A program made the position numbers and the translations under genes. From Candidatus Omnitrophota bacterium (lineage in GTDB: Bacteria; Omnitrophota; JAUWXU01): a stretch of 7,187 nucleotides of DNA. The notes under the pieces were generated by a model. That model was not told the DNA's origin. It was given only the letters and a program-made list of their open reading frames with translations, and ran no database searches. Positions 1 through 6,540 of the stretch are shown piece after piece; the first letter of the stretch is position 1; each line of letters opens with the position of its first letter. Where the stretch lies: positions 1 to 7,187 of the forward strand of contig JAUWXU010000032.1 in assembly GCA_030616145.1 (NCBI GenBank), in the 5' to 3' direction.

Positions 1-300
1 GGTCTTGCCAATCTTAGAAACAGGTACCAATCTGTAATGTTGAACTACCTGCTTGGGGATAAGTTTTATAATCTCTGGTTTAATCTGCAGTTTGGAAAGA
101 TCTACCGGCGGGATATTTAATTCCTGGCTGAGGGCTACCACTAAATCATTTCTGTTAATGTGTCCCAGATTAACCAAAATGTCACCCAGACGACCGCCTT
201 TCTTTCTTTGAAACTCTAGCGCCTCATCTAGCTGTTTGGAAGTAATCAGCTTACTATTTATTAAGATTTTTTTTAGCCGTTCCTTAACTGAAGTGACCAT
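1..300 (-). CDS. PilB/GspE/MshE-family ATPase, N-terminal fragment (runs off left edge)
   Basis: The first 100 codons of a gene continuing beyond the left edge. The visible part is an MshEN-type domain. Motif I occupies residues 8-31 (starting R-L-K-K, ending in Gln31), then come five residues, then motif II at 37-60 (starting R-L-G-D-I-L-V). The next lobe begins with IIKLIPKQVVQHYRLVPVSK, paralogous to the protein encoded just upstream. Both motif-leading arginines (R8, R37) are kept, but two glycines of motif I are Lys (K10, K17) and the last Gln of motif II is Glu60. The ATG overlaps the upstream stop (TAATG) and has AGGGA 6 nt before it, indicating coupled translation. By family, a hexameric ATPase powering type IV pilus extension or type II secretion is most likely, but the ATPase domain is not visible. 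It could be a second stand-alone domain. Confidence 0.8.
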   Translation of the reverse strand, partial: MVTSVKERLKKILINSKLITSKQLDEALEFQRKKGGRLGDILVNLGHINRNDLVVALSQELNIPPVDLSKLQIKPEIIKLIPKQVVQHYRLVPVSKIGKT

Positions 301-842
301 TATTTTTCCCTATCTTCCTTTTTTCTTTTTTCCCCCACTGAACGGAAATCTACCTTGGAAATATGCTCTTCCGGTTTATCCTCTATTCCTAAAAATTTTT
401 CTGATTTATAATAGTGGTCTATTGTCTGTTTTATCTCACCAGCAGTAGAGACAAAGACCTGAATCTTACACTTAGTAATGTAGGTTAAGTCAGTTATCGC
501 CAAAGTGTTTGTCGGATCAGCAATGGCAATGGTAATCATCTTACCTATCTTGTCCACCGGCACAACATAATATTGCCGGGCAACGTTTTCCGGAATAATC
601 TTAATAACTTCCGGCGTTATCTGGTAACTGGCTAAGGGCAGGTAGGGATATCCACACTGGGCAGCTAAGGCAGTAACTATCTTTTCCTCGGTAGTATAGC
701 CGAGCTTAACCAGTTTCTCTCCCAAAAGCCCCGACTCCTTTTTCTGAAGGGCCAGGGCAGTCTCCAGCTGCGTCTTGTTTATTACGCCGTTCTCCAGTAA
801 TAACTGGCCTAATTGTTTGGGGGTATCTTTTTTCTCAGGCAT
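300..842 (-). CDS. Stand-alone MshEN / T2SSE N-terminal domain protein, no ATPase
   Basis: This is a 180-residue protein consisting essentially of the N-terminal domain of PilB/GspE/MshE ATPases, with no Walker motifs. Residues 10-33 and 39-62 form the two 24-residue MshEN motifs separated by exactly five residues, the layout of the MshE c-di-GMP-binding site. The usual first Arg is replaced in both (Gln10, Leu39). The second lobe follows (about 75-145), with IIPENVARQYYVVPVDK and the family-typical IAIADPTN. A charged Lys/Glu-rich tail (about 146-180) ends the protein. I chose the ATG at 842 because it begins like PilB homologues. An upstream in-frame ATG at 905 would overlap the GGDEF gene by 56 bp and add a basic, unrelated-looking leader. 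The gene follows the GGDEF stop by 7 nt, and its TAA shares one base with the next ATG (TAATG). It is probably a regulatory or adaptor relative of PilB, though its function is not known. Confidence 0.82.
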   Translation of the reverse strand: MPEKKDTPKQLGQLLLENGVINKTQLETALALQKKESGLLGEKLVKLGYTTEEKIVTALAAQCGYPYLPLASYQITPEVIKIIPENVARQYYVVPVDKIGKMITIAIADPTNTLAITDLTYITKCKIQVFVSTAGEIKQTIDHYYKSEKFLGIEDKPEEHISKVDFRSVGEKRKKEDREK

Positions 843-849
843 TATCCAA

Positions 850-2265
850 CTATACGTTTTTTCCCTTCTCTTTTTTTGCCTTCTCAACAGAGGCTGAGGC
901 GACATCGAGCAAATCTATCGCAGTAAGCCCGTCAATGGGATTGGCGCTGACGCCAGCGCTGACGGTCAATTTACCTGCTGGCTGTGCCCTTTCCCCGGGA
1001 AAAGAAAACTCCGCTATTTGCTTTTCTATCTTTTCTGCTGTCTTAACAGCTTCTCCTTTATTTTTTTCCGGCAAAACCAGAGTAAAAATATCCTCATCGG
1101 ACCTGGCTAGTCTGTCTATATCAGTAATATTCTCGCTGATTATTTTAGCAATCTTTTTCGATATGGATTCAGCAGCCAATTCACCGTTATTTTTCTTATA
1201 GATTTCAAAATCATCAATATTTAACATAACCACTGAACAGGGGCGCTGATACATAATAGCCCTTTTTATCTCTTCTTTTAAACAGTTCTTTATATATTTC
1301 TCGTTATATAAGCCCGTCAATTTATCCCTGACCGCTAAATTCTCTGCCTCTTTTGCCAGCCAGTCATTCTCAACGGCAATGGCTATCTGCTGGCCAAAGA
1401 TATTGATTAACTCCAAATCGTCTTTTTGATAAACAAAGTCTGTCAAGTTATTACCCATAACCAATAATCCGACAAGCTGTTCTTTTAAACTAATCGGCAA
1501 AAAACAAACATTCCTCATACCGTAATCATCAGTAAAGTCTTTCATCTGTTTAGTTAATTTAACCGAACTATCAATTAGCAGGCGTTCGCCCCGCGCCGCT
1601 ATTTTACCGAGAAAACCTTCGTTGAACCTGACCCTTTCGTTTTTCAATCTTTCAGACTTGATATTACGACTGAACATCGTAACTAATTCTTTTGTTTTTC
1701 GTTCTGATGTCATCAAAAAAATGGTTTCAGAAAAGGCAATCCGGGAAATTTTATCCAGGATTAAGGGCATAACCTTTTCTAATTCCGGAGAAGAAACCAT
1801 AAGATTCCCGATCTGAAGAAGCGAAGAAAGGGCCATCATCTTCTTGCCGATTTCGATATTTACATTCCTCACCCTGTCTCCATACTGCTGAATCTCGGCC
1901 ATATTTTTACGTAGCTTTTCAGTAATAAGATTGAGCGATTTCTCCAGATCGCCCACTTCACCTTCACCCTTTACTTTTATAGTCCGCGCAATATCACCCT
2001 GGGCAATCCTTTTGGCCTCACCAGATACCTTAATAACAGAATGAAAGATGGGTTTTGTTAAGTAAAATCCCAGAATGGCAATAACTACACCTATGGCAAC
2101 AATAATGCTGATATTCAATATATGCTCTTCCTGGGGGAAAATGTAACCGGTTGTCAGATAAACAAGTATTAATAGCGGTATTACTGCCATCAGACTGAAT
2201 CCGACTATTAACTTCCGGTGCAGGTCTGTTGAAAACAGCGATAAATTTTTAAATTTTTTATCCAT
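850..2265 (-). CDS. Membrane HAMP-GAF protein with degenerate GGDEF domain
   Basis: Probable signalling protein of the diguanylate cyclase family, but likely inactive as a cyclase. The 471 residues contain two membrane helices (about 19-41 and 51-69) with only a short loop between them, so there is no large periplasmic sensor. A HAMP-like linker (about 71-123, with AQGDIARTI), a helical linker, a GAF domain (about 157-302) and a GGDEF fold (about 310-467) follow. The GGDEF domain is recognisable from DKLTGLYN (314-321), the metal-site-like NIDDF (349-353) and VSAGVSANP. The signature itself reads R-S-DEDIF-TLVLP (DEDIF at 390-394) in place of R-Y-GGDEF-AIILP, losing both glycines and the catalytic Glu. 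The substrate-binding Asn after IDxF is also changed (FEIYKKNNG), and no RxxD inhibitory site precedes the signature. It may act as a ligand sensor or scaffold. It is the first gene after a good promoter and lies 7 nt before the MshEN gene. Confidence 0.85.
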   Translation of the reverse strand: MDKKFKNLSLFSTDLHRKLIVGFSLMAVIPLLILVYLTTGYIFPQEEHILNISIIVAIGVVIAILGFYLTKPIFHSVIKVSGEAKRIAQGDIARTIKVKGEGEVGDLEKSLNLITEKLRKNMAEIQQYGDRVRNVNIEIGKKMMALSSLLQIGNLMVSSPELEKVMPLILDKISRIAFSETIFLMTSERKTKELVTMFSRNIKSERLKNERVRFNEGFLGKIAARGERLLIDSSVKLTKQMKDFTDDYGMRNVCFLPISLKEQLVGLLVMGNNLTDFVYQKDDLELINIFGQQIAIAVENDWLAKEAENLAVRDKLTGLYNEKYIKNCLKEEIKRAIMYQRPCSVVMLNIDDFEIYKKNNGELAAESISKKIAKIISENITDIDRLARSDEDIFTLVLPEKNKGEAVKTAEKIEKQIAEFSFPGERAQPAGKLTVSAGVSANPIDGLTAIDLLDVASASVEKAKKEKGKNV

Positions 2266-2270
2266 ATCAA

Positions 2271-2277
2271 CCTCCCT
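2271..2277 (-). promoter_or_regulatory. Strong Shine-Dalgarno that fixes the GGDEF protein start
   Basis: AGGGAGG sits 5 nt upstream of the ATG at 2265 on the minus strand. This decides the start in favour of MDKKFKN rather than an in-frame ATG at 2289, which would place the ribosome site inside the coding region. Confidence 0.85.
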
Positions 2278-2310
2278 AAATAAAACCATGCCCTACAACA
2301 ATCTCTATTA

Positions 2311-2339
2311 ATTTTACTATATAACTTATTTAATGTCAA
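2311..2339 (-). promoter_or_regulatory. Sigma-70 type promoter for the GGDEF gene unit
   Basis: On the minus strand there is a perfect -35 hexamer TTGACA (2339-2334), a 17-nt AT-rich spacer (2333-2317) and a -10 hexamer TAAAAT (2316-2311, one mismatch to TATAAT). Transcription would begin near 2304, leaving a leader of about 40 nt before the ATG at 2265. The location in the only sizeable intergenic gap of the window, facing the next gene, strengthens the call. It implies that the three left-hand genes can be expressed independently of the mre operon. Confidence 0.75.
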
Positions 2340-2397
2340 AGCATTCTATAATTATATTGCACTGTCTGGCGCGGATTATCTTATAAGCAATGGACTC

Positions 2398-2423
2398 TAA
2401 TATCTATCTAGTATCTAGTATCT
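2398..2423. repeat. Short heptamer tandem repeat in rodA downstream spacer
   Basis: Read on the minus strand, the heptamer GATACTA occurs twice in perfect tandem (2416-2422 and 2409-2415). It is followed by a truncated unit GATA (2405-2408) and a diverged unit GATATTA (2398-2404). The tract is non-coding, between the rodA stop and the next promoter. It is too short and has no spacers, so it is not a CRISPR. Function is unknown. It could be a small dispersed intergenic repeat or a slippage product. Confidence 0.6.
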
Positions 2424-2436
2424 GCGATTTACCAAG

Positions 2437-3531
2437 CTAAAACACCGTCCTCCTCATCTTAATACTAAGTAGTATTCCAATAGAAATCATAGTCATCAGC
2501 AGCGAAGAACCTCCGTAACTGACTAATGGTAACGTAAGACCCGTTATCGGCATCAGACCAATACTCATTCCTATATTAACAATTATCTGAAAACTAAGCA
2601 TGGCAGTTACGCCAACGGCCAATAATTTTCCGCTTACATCCTTGGTCTGGCCGGCTATTTTTAACCCCCGATTAATAAGAAAAAGATACAATAAAATTAA
2701 TACTATACTGCCCAAAAATCCCCATTCCTCGCCCAATACGCTAAATATGAAGTCGGTATGATGTTCCGGTAAAAAGTTCAGCTGATTTTGCGTTCCGGCC
2801 AGCCATCCCTTCCCCAGAAACCCTCCTGAACCAATAGCAATTTTGGACTGAATAGCAGTATAGCCAGCGCCCAGAGGGTCGATGTTCGGGTTTAAAAAGA
2901 CCAGCAGCCGCTGCCTCTGATAATCCCGCAGGAAATGCCATAAAAATGGTGAACAGACTAATCCAATCCCCGCTAAACCCAGTAAATATTTTAAGTGGGT
3001 CCCCCAGACATAAAGCATGCAAAAAAGTATCGGAAGAAAGACTATTGCCGTACCGAGGTCAGGCTGCTTTAAAATCAGGATTAACGGAACGACCACTATC
3101 CCCAGAGAAACCAATATCTTTTTAATCTGTTGATGCCGGCTATCTCTTTCTCCGAGATATTTAGCCAAAACCAGAATAATTATAACCTTGGCCAATTCTG
3201 AAGGTTGAAACACAAAACTACCCAATTGAAGCCAGCGTTGGGCGCCCAGCTGAACCTTTCCCAGAAATAATACCAGGACCAAAAGCAACAGGGTGATTAC
3301 ATATAAGATGTAAGAGGTTTCTACCAGTTTACGGTAATTAATATTGGCTATTATCAAAAGGGCTGAAAGCCCGATCACCGCCCAGATCATCTGCCGGACT
3401 ACAAAACTAACCCCGCTAACCAGAGACATTTGATAGGAAGCACTATAAAGTAAAATCAGGCCAATCAGGCAGATAATAACAGTCAATAACAACAAGCGAT
3501 AATCAAAATCTTTTCCTAAACTACGTTTCAT
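2437..3531 (-). CDS. rodA: Peptidoglycan glycosyltransferase RodA (SEDS family)
   Basis: Polytopic SEDS-family enzyme that polymerises lipid II into glycan strands for cell elongation, working with PBP2. The product is 364 residues, matching the usual ~370, with about ten hydrophobic segments. Signature stretches are GAQRW (96-100), QPSELAK (109-115), KQPDLGTA (155-162), PEHHTDFIFSVLGEEWGF (255-272) and GLTLPLVSYGGSS (331-343). Asp260 in HTDFIF is in the position of the catalytic Asp of E. coli RodA (D262). RodA rather than FtsW is supported by the length and by the neighbouring PBP2 and mre genes. The ATG overlaps the end of mrdA by 11 bp and has AGGA 5 nt upstream, so the polymerase and transpeptidase are probably made by coupled translation. 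This is the last gene of the mre cluster, and a 171-nt gap follows. Confidence 0.96.
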   Translation of the reverse strand: MKRSLGKDFDYRLLLLTVIICLIGLILLYSASYQMSLVSGVSFVVRQMIWAVIGLSALLIIANINYRKLVETSYILYVITLLLLVLVLFLGKVQLGAQRWLQLGSFVFQPSELAKVIIILVLAKYLGERDSRHQQIKKILVSLGIVVVPLILILKQPDLGTAIVFLPILFCMLYVWGTHLKYLLGLAGIGLVCSPFLWHFLRDYQRQRLLVFLNPNIDPLGAGYTAIQSKIAIGSGGFLGKGWLAGTQNQLNFLPEHHTDFIFSVLGEEWGFLGSIVLILLYLFLINRGLKIAGQTKDVSGKLLAVGVTAMLSFQIIVNIGMSIGLMPITGLTLPLVSYGGSSLLMTMISIGILLSIKMRRTVF

Positions 3532-5239
3532 TATTATCCTGTTCTTCCTGGATTCTCCGCCAGCCTTTGATTAACTCCCGGGCTATCTCAGCTGCCTGCT
3601 GACTGCCATATCCCCCGTGTTCTAAAAAGACAACAAAAGAAATGTTTGGTTGAGCATCCGGGCAAAACCCCAGAAACCACGAATGAGACCTTCCTTTTTC
3701 TACCTGAGCTGTTCCTGTCTTAGCGGCAATCGGGAAATCAGCAATGTAGGCCCGATGACTGGTGCCCCCTTCATCGTTGACACCCCTGAGCATACCCTGT
3801 TTAATTACATCCAGATTGGTCTTGCTAAGATTCAGTCTGCGTGAACCTTTCCTTAATGAAGAATCTTTGACCAGATAGGGACGGGGTAAAACCCCACCGT
3901 TATCCACTGCTGATATCATCCTGACAGCCTGCATAGGGGTTACCAAAAGATATCCCTGTCCGATAGATAAATTACAGGTTTCTCCTTCATACCAGCCTTG
4001 ATTATAGGTTATCCTTTTCCATCTTCTGGTCGGTACCATTCCTTTCCTCTCGCCGGGTAATTCAATCCCCGTGGCCTGACCAAAACCAAAATATTTTGCA
4101 AACTTAGCAATGTTATCCACTCCAACCAGCAGGGCGATCTTATAAAAATATATGTTGCAGGAATACACTATTGCCTCCTGCAGATTTAACCAGCCATGTC
4201 CGTCTTCATTCCAACACCTAAAAAATCTGCGGCCTAATTTGTATTTTCCGCCGCAATACTGACGGGTAGCCGGAGTTATCTTGCCCGTCTCCAGCCCGGT
4301 CAGGGCAGTAACTATTTTAAAAATCGAACCCGGCGGATACTGTGAAGTAATAGCTCGATTTAACAATGGATAAGATTTGTCCTTTAACACCTGCATTCTC
4401 TGTTTATTTTCAGCCGGCCTGAGGAATATATTAGGATCATAGGCAGGATTGCTGACCATCGTCAATATAGCACCGCTATTGGAGTTCATTACTATTATGG
4501 CTCCCCGATGCCGCCTCAGGAGGTTGCAGGCCAATCTTTCCAGGTCTACATTTATAGTTAGGTACTGATCATTACCTTTTATCGGCTGTTTATTACTTAA
4601 TACCCTTTGAACTCTACCCCGATAGTCCACCTCCAACTGTTGTCCACCGTCAATACCTTTCAACAAAGTATCAAAAGACATTTCTACCCCGTCACGACCC
4701 ACCAAATCTCTCATTTGATATCCATACCTTTTTTTATCCTCCAACTCTTCGGAGCCGATTTTCCCCAGATAACCGATAACATGGGCACCTACCTTACCAT
4801 AGGGATAATAACGCAGAGGCCGGATATCCACGACTACTCCCGGCAAACCAGCACTCCTTTCCTCAATAACAGCCACTGTTTTATAATTGACATCAGAGGC
4901 GATGACCACCGGGGCAAAGGGGGCAACCGTATCTTTTTTTAATATCTTGTTAACCTTTTGCTCTGAAAGATTGAGAATTTTAGCCAGGCGGGAAACGGAC
5001 CGGGGCTTAAGTTCCTGGGGTATGATGCATATATTAAAGGAAATTCTATCTTCGGCAAGAACCTTTCCGTTACAGTCATAAATAGTGCCTCTTTTGGCAC
5101 TCTGGGGCAGGAGACGAATTCTATTTTTCTCACTTAATCCCCGATAAAAACCTCCCCGGACAATCTGAACATATCCCAGGCCAACAATCAGCAAAAAAAA
5201 GCAGCTTGTTATGATTACCGAAAGTGTCTTTATTCGCAT
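3521..5239 (-). CDS. mrdA: Penicillin-binding protein 2 (peptidoglycan D,D-transpeptidase MrdA)
   Basis: Class B penicillin-binding protein that cross-links lateral-wall peptidoglycan in partnership with RodA. From the chosen ATG it has 572 residues, slightly shorter than the ~630 of enterobacterial PBP2. It has one N-terminal membrane anchor (about 6-27), a PBP dimerisation or pedestal domain (about 40-210, with the typical RGTIYDCNGKVLA and VGRDGVE) and a transpeptidase domain. All three catalytic motifs are present: SIFK (nucleophile Ser305, Lys308), SCN (360-362) and KTGT (507-510). C329, C342, H348 and C361 may form a structural metal site. I chose the start because the membrane helix follows it directly. 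The frame stays open to an ATG at 5323, but that would add 28 Cys-rich residues overlapping mreD. The Shine-Dalgarno is weak for either start. The 3' end overlaps rodA by 11 bp. Confidence 0.95.
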   Translation of the reverse strand: MRIKTLSVIITSCFFLLIVGLGYVQIVRGGFYRGLSEKNRIRLLPQSAKRGTIYDCNGKVLAEDRISFNICIIPQELKPRSVSRLAKILNLSEQKVNKILKKDTVAPFAPVVIASDVNYKTVAVIEERSAGLPGVVVDIRPLRYYPYGKVGAHVIGYLGKIGSEELEDKKRYGYQMRDLVGRDGVEMSFDTLLKGIDGGQQLEVDYRGRVQRVLSNKQPIKGNDQYLTINVDLERLACNLLRRHRGAIIVMNSNSGAILTMVSNPAYDPNIFLRPAENKQRMQVLKDKSYPLLNRAITSQYPPGSIFKIVTALTGLETGKITPATRQYCGGKYKLGRRFFRCWNEDGHGWLNLQEAIVYSCNIYFYKIALLVGVDNIAKFAKYFGFGQATGIELPGERKGMVPTRRWKRITYNQGWYEGETCNLSIGQGYLLVTPMQAVRMISAVDNGGVLPRPYLVKDSSLRKGSRRLNLSKTNLDVIKQGMLRGVNDEGGTSHRAYIADFPIAAKTGTAQVEKGRSHSWFLGFCPDAQPNISFVVFLEHGGYGSQQAAEIARELIKGWRRIQEEQDNNET

Positions 5240-5267
5240 AATATAATCACAGATCCGCGGTATTATT

Positions 5268-5756
5268 TTATTTTTCTCTGTAGAACAATCTCCGCAGCAG
5301 CCAAAAAATCGGCAGGGCAACAACGCCTGTATAAGCAGAGACTGGTAAAATTATGACTTTAAATAAATCTTTGGAAACCGGCAATTCGGTAAAAATGGAA
5401 AGAAGATAATAAAGCAGACCAACGAAGATGCTCGAACAAAATACAATTATGAATTGGCTAAAAATCCCTTCTTTATAAATAAACTTGGCATATCTCCCTG
5501 CTATCAGGCCGCACAATCCGAAGGCAAAAGCGTTGAGGCCCAAAATCCCTCCGCTGAAAATATCTTTTAATAACCCTAGGATCAATCCCAATAGCAAACC
5601 GAATCTTAGGTTTTTCTCCAAGCTGAAAAATACAAGCGCAATAAGAAAAAAATCCGGTTTTATACCCCAAACCGCAATGCTGTTCGAAATAACTACCTGC
5701 AAAATCAAAAATGCGAAAATAACTAAAACGAAAGAGATGGTTTTATTGCCATGCAT
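5268..5756 (-). CDS. mreD: Rod shape-determining protein MreD
   Basis: Small integral membrane protein of the elongasome, partner of MreC. The 162-residue product is almost entirely hydrophobic, with about five or six membrane segments, and is of normal MreD length. Recognisable family features are KPDFFLIAL (33-41) and GLLKDIFSGGILGLNAFAF (61-79), which match the conserved MreD pattern of a G-L-x-x-D loop followed by G-x-L-G-x-N. The ATG lies inside the last codons of mreC (34 bp overlap, different frame). It is the only Met in the protein and has just a weak purine-rich GAAGAAG upstream, so translation probably depends on ribosomes finishing mreC. Identification rests on motifs, hydrophobicity and the fixed position between mreC and the PBP2 gene. 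Confidence 0.92.
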   Translation of the reverse strand: MHGNKTISFVLVIFAFLILQVVISNSIAVWGIKPDFFLIALVFFSLEKNLRFGLLLGLILGLLKDIFSGGILGLNAFAFGLCGLIAGRYAKFIYKEGIFSQFIIVFCSSIFVGLLYYLLSIFTELPVSKDLFKVIILPVSAYTGVVALPIFWLLRRLFYREK

Positions 5757-6535
5757 AGCACTTCTTCTAATTTTGAAAAGTTTACCGCCGGTTCTATCCA
5801 GGCATAGGAATAAAGCCCGCTTGAATCCTTTTCTATCTTTTTTATCCTGCCGATAATTATACCTTTGGGGTAGATCTCCCCCAACCCGGAGGATATAACT
5901 ATATCACCGGGCCGAGCAGTGGTCTGCGGCAAAAGATATTTCATTTTACATAAACCGGGACGCCCGCTGCCTTCAACTATCCCTGCCTCACGACTGTCCT
6001 GCACAAGACTGCTTACCTTCAAATTTGGGTCAATCATCAACATTACCCGGCTCAAATTCTTATCTACCTGAATAATTTTGCCTACCAACCCTTCCGGCAA
6101 GACCACGGGCATATTCTCTTTTATACCCTGTTCAGTCCCCTTGTTAATAATTATTGTGCGGTGCCAGTTGGTAGAATCCCCGGCGATAATCTGGGCGGGA
6201 ATCAGTTTATAGCGACTGGCCTTTTTAAATGACAAAAGGCCCCGCAATCGTTCGTTCTCGATGGAGGCCTCTTTCAATTCTGCCAATTCGCCGGACAGGT
6301 CAGCTACCTTTTTTTTCAGAATATCTCTTTCATTAATTAAGGAATCAAGGGTTTGTGATTTCCGCGATTTCTGTTTTAAATTAAACCCTACGAAACTTCC
6401 TGCCTTTAATGCCGGATTTAATAATGATACTACATTTATCTTGGCCTTATTACTAATTGATCGGGGAATTATTATTATTAAAAGGGGTAAGCACAGGAGT
6501 AAGATAATCAGGATAACCCTTTTAGGACTAACCAT
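5723..6535 (-). CDS. mreC: Rod shape-determining protein MreC
   Basis: Membrane-anchored periplasmic scaffold that links MreB and MreD to PBP2 and RodA and is thought to activate PBP2. The 270-residue product is of usual size. It has a short basic N-terminus, one transmembrane helix (about residues 6-23), a coiled coil (about 62-103, containing ENERLRGLL) and then the two-lobed beta-rich MreC domain (about 110-262). Family-typical pieces include NKGTEQGI (131-138), the glycine-rich SSGLGEIYPKGIIIGRI (215-231) and PAVNFSKLEEVL near the C-terminus. The ATG is preceded by AAGGG with 8 nt spacing, which lies across the mreB stop, so translation is probably coupled to mreB. The end of the gene overlaps the start of mreD by 34 bp. 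Confidence 0.95.
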   Translation of the reverse strand: MVSPKRVILIILLLCLPLLIIIIPRSISNKAKINVVSLLNPALKAGSFVGFNLKQKSRKSQTLDSLINERDILKKKVADLSGELAELKEASIENERLRGLLSFKKASRYKLIPAQIIAGDSTNWHRTIIINKGTEQGIKENMPVVLPEGLVGKIIQVDKNLSRVMLMIDPNLKVSSLVQDSREAGIVEGSGRPGLCKMKYLLPQTTARPGDIVISSGLGEIYPKGIIIGRIKKIEKDSSGLYSYAWIEPAVNFSKLEEVLCMAIKPSLSF

Positions 6536-6540
6536 CTAGA

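Noticed and set aside
843..905. Longer start for the stand-alone MshEN protein at 905
   Set aside because: It would overlap the conserved end of the GGDEF domain by 56 bp. The added residues are basic and do not resemble a PilB N-terminus.
2266..2289. Start of the GGDEF protein at the upstream ATG (2289)
   Set aside because: The strong AGGGAGG lies downstream of that ATG and 5 nt before the ATG at 2265. The extra eight residues are not needed for any domain.
2398..2423. CRISPR or attachment site from the heptamer repeat
   Set aside because: The units are 7 nt and directly abutting with no spacers. There are no cas, integrase or transposase genes nearby.
2340..2436. Rho-independent terminator after rodA
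   Set aside because: The only symmetry is a short AT palindrome (TATAATTATA) and a weak GCA...TGC pairing. There is no GC-rich stem followed by a T run on the minus strand.
2741..3022. Second minus-strand frame inside rodA
   Set aside because: It is an alternative frame of the RodA core with no independent initiation signal or family resemblance.
4607..4942. Plus-strand open frame of 111 codons inside mrdA
   Set aside because: It is antisense to a well-supported PBP2 domain, has no recognisable motifs and looks like a shadow frame.
5485..5856. Plus-strand open frame of 123 codons across mreD and mreC
   Set aside because: It is antisense to two conserved genes. Its Lys/Pro/Asn-rich composition is what the complement of hydrophobic codons would give.
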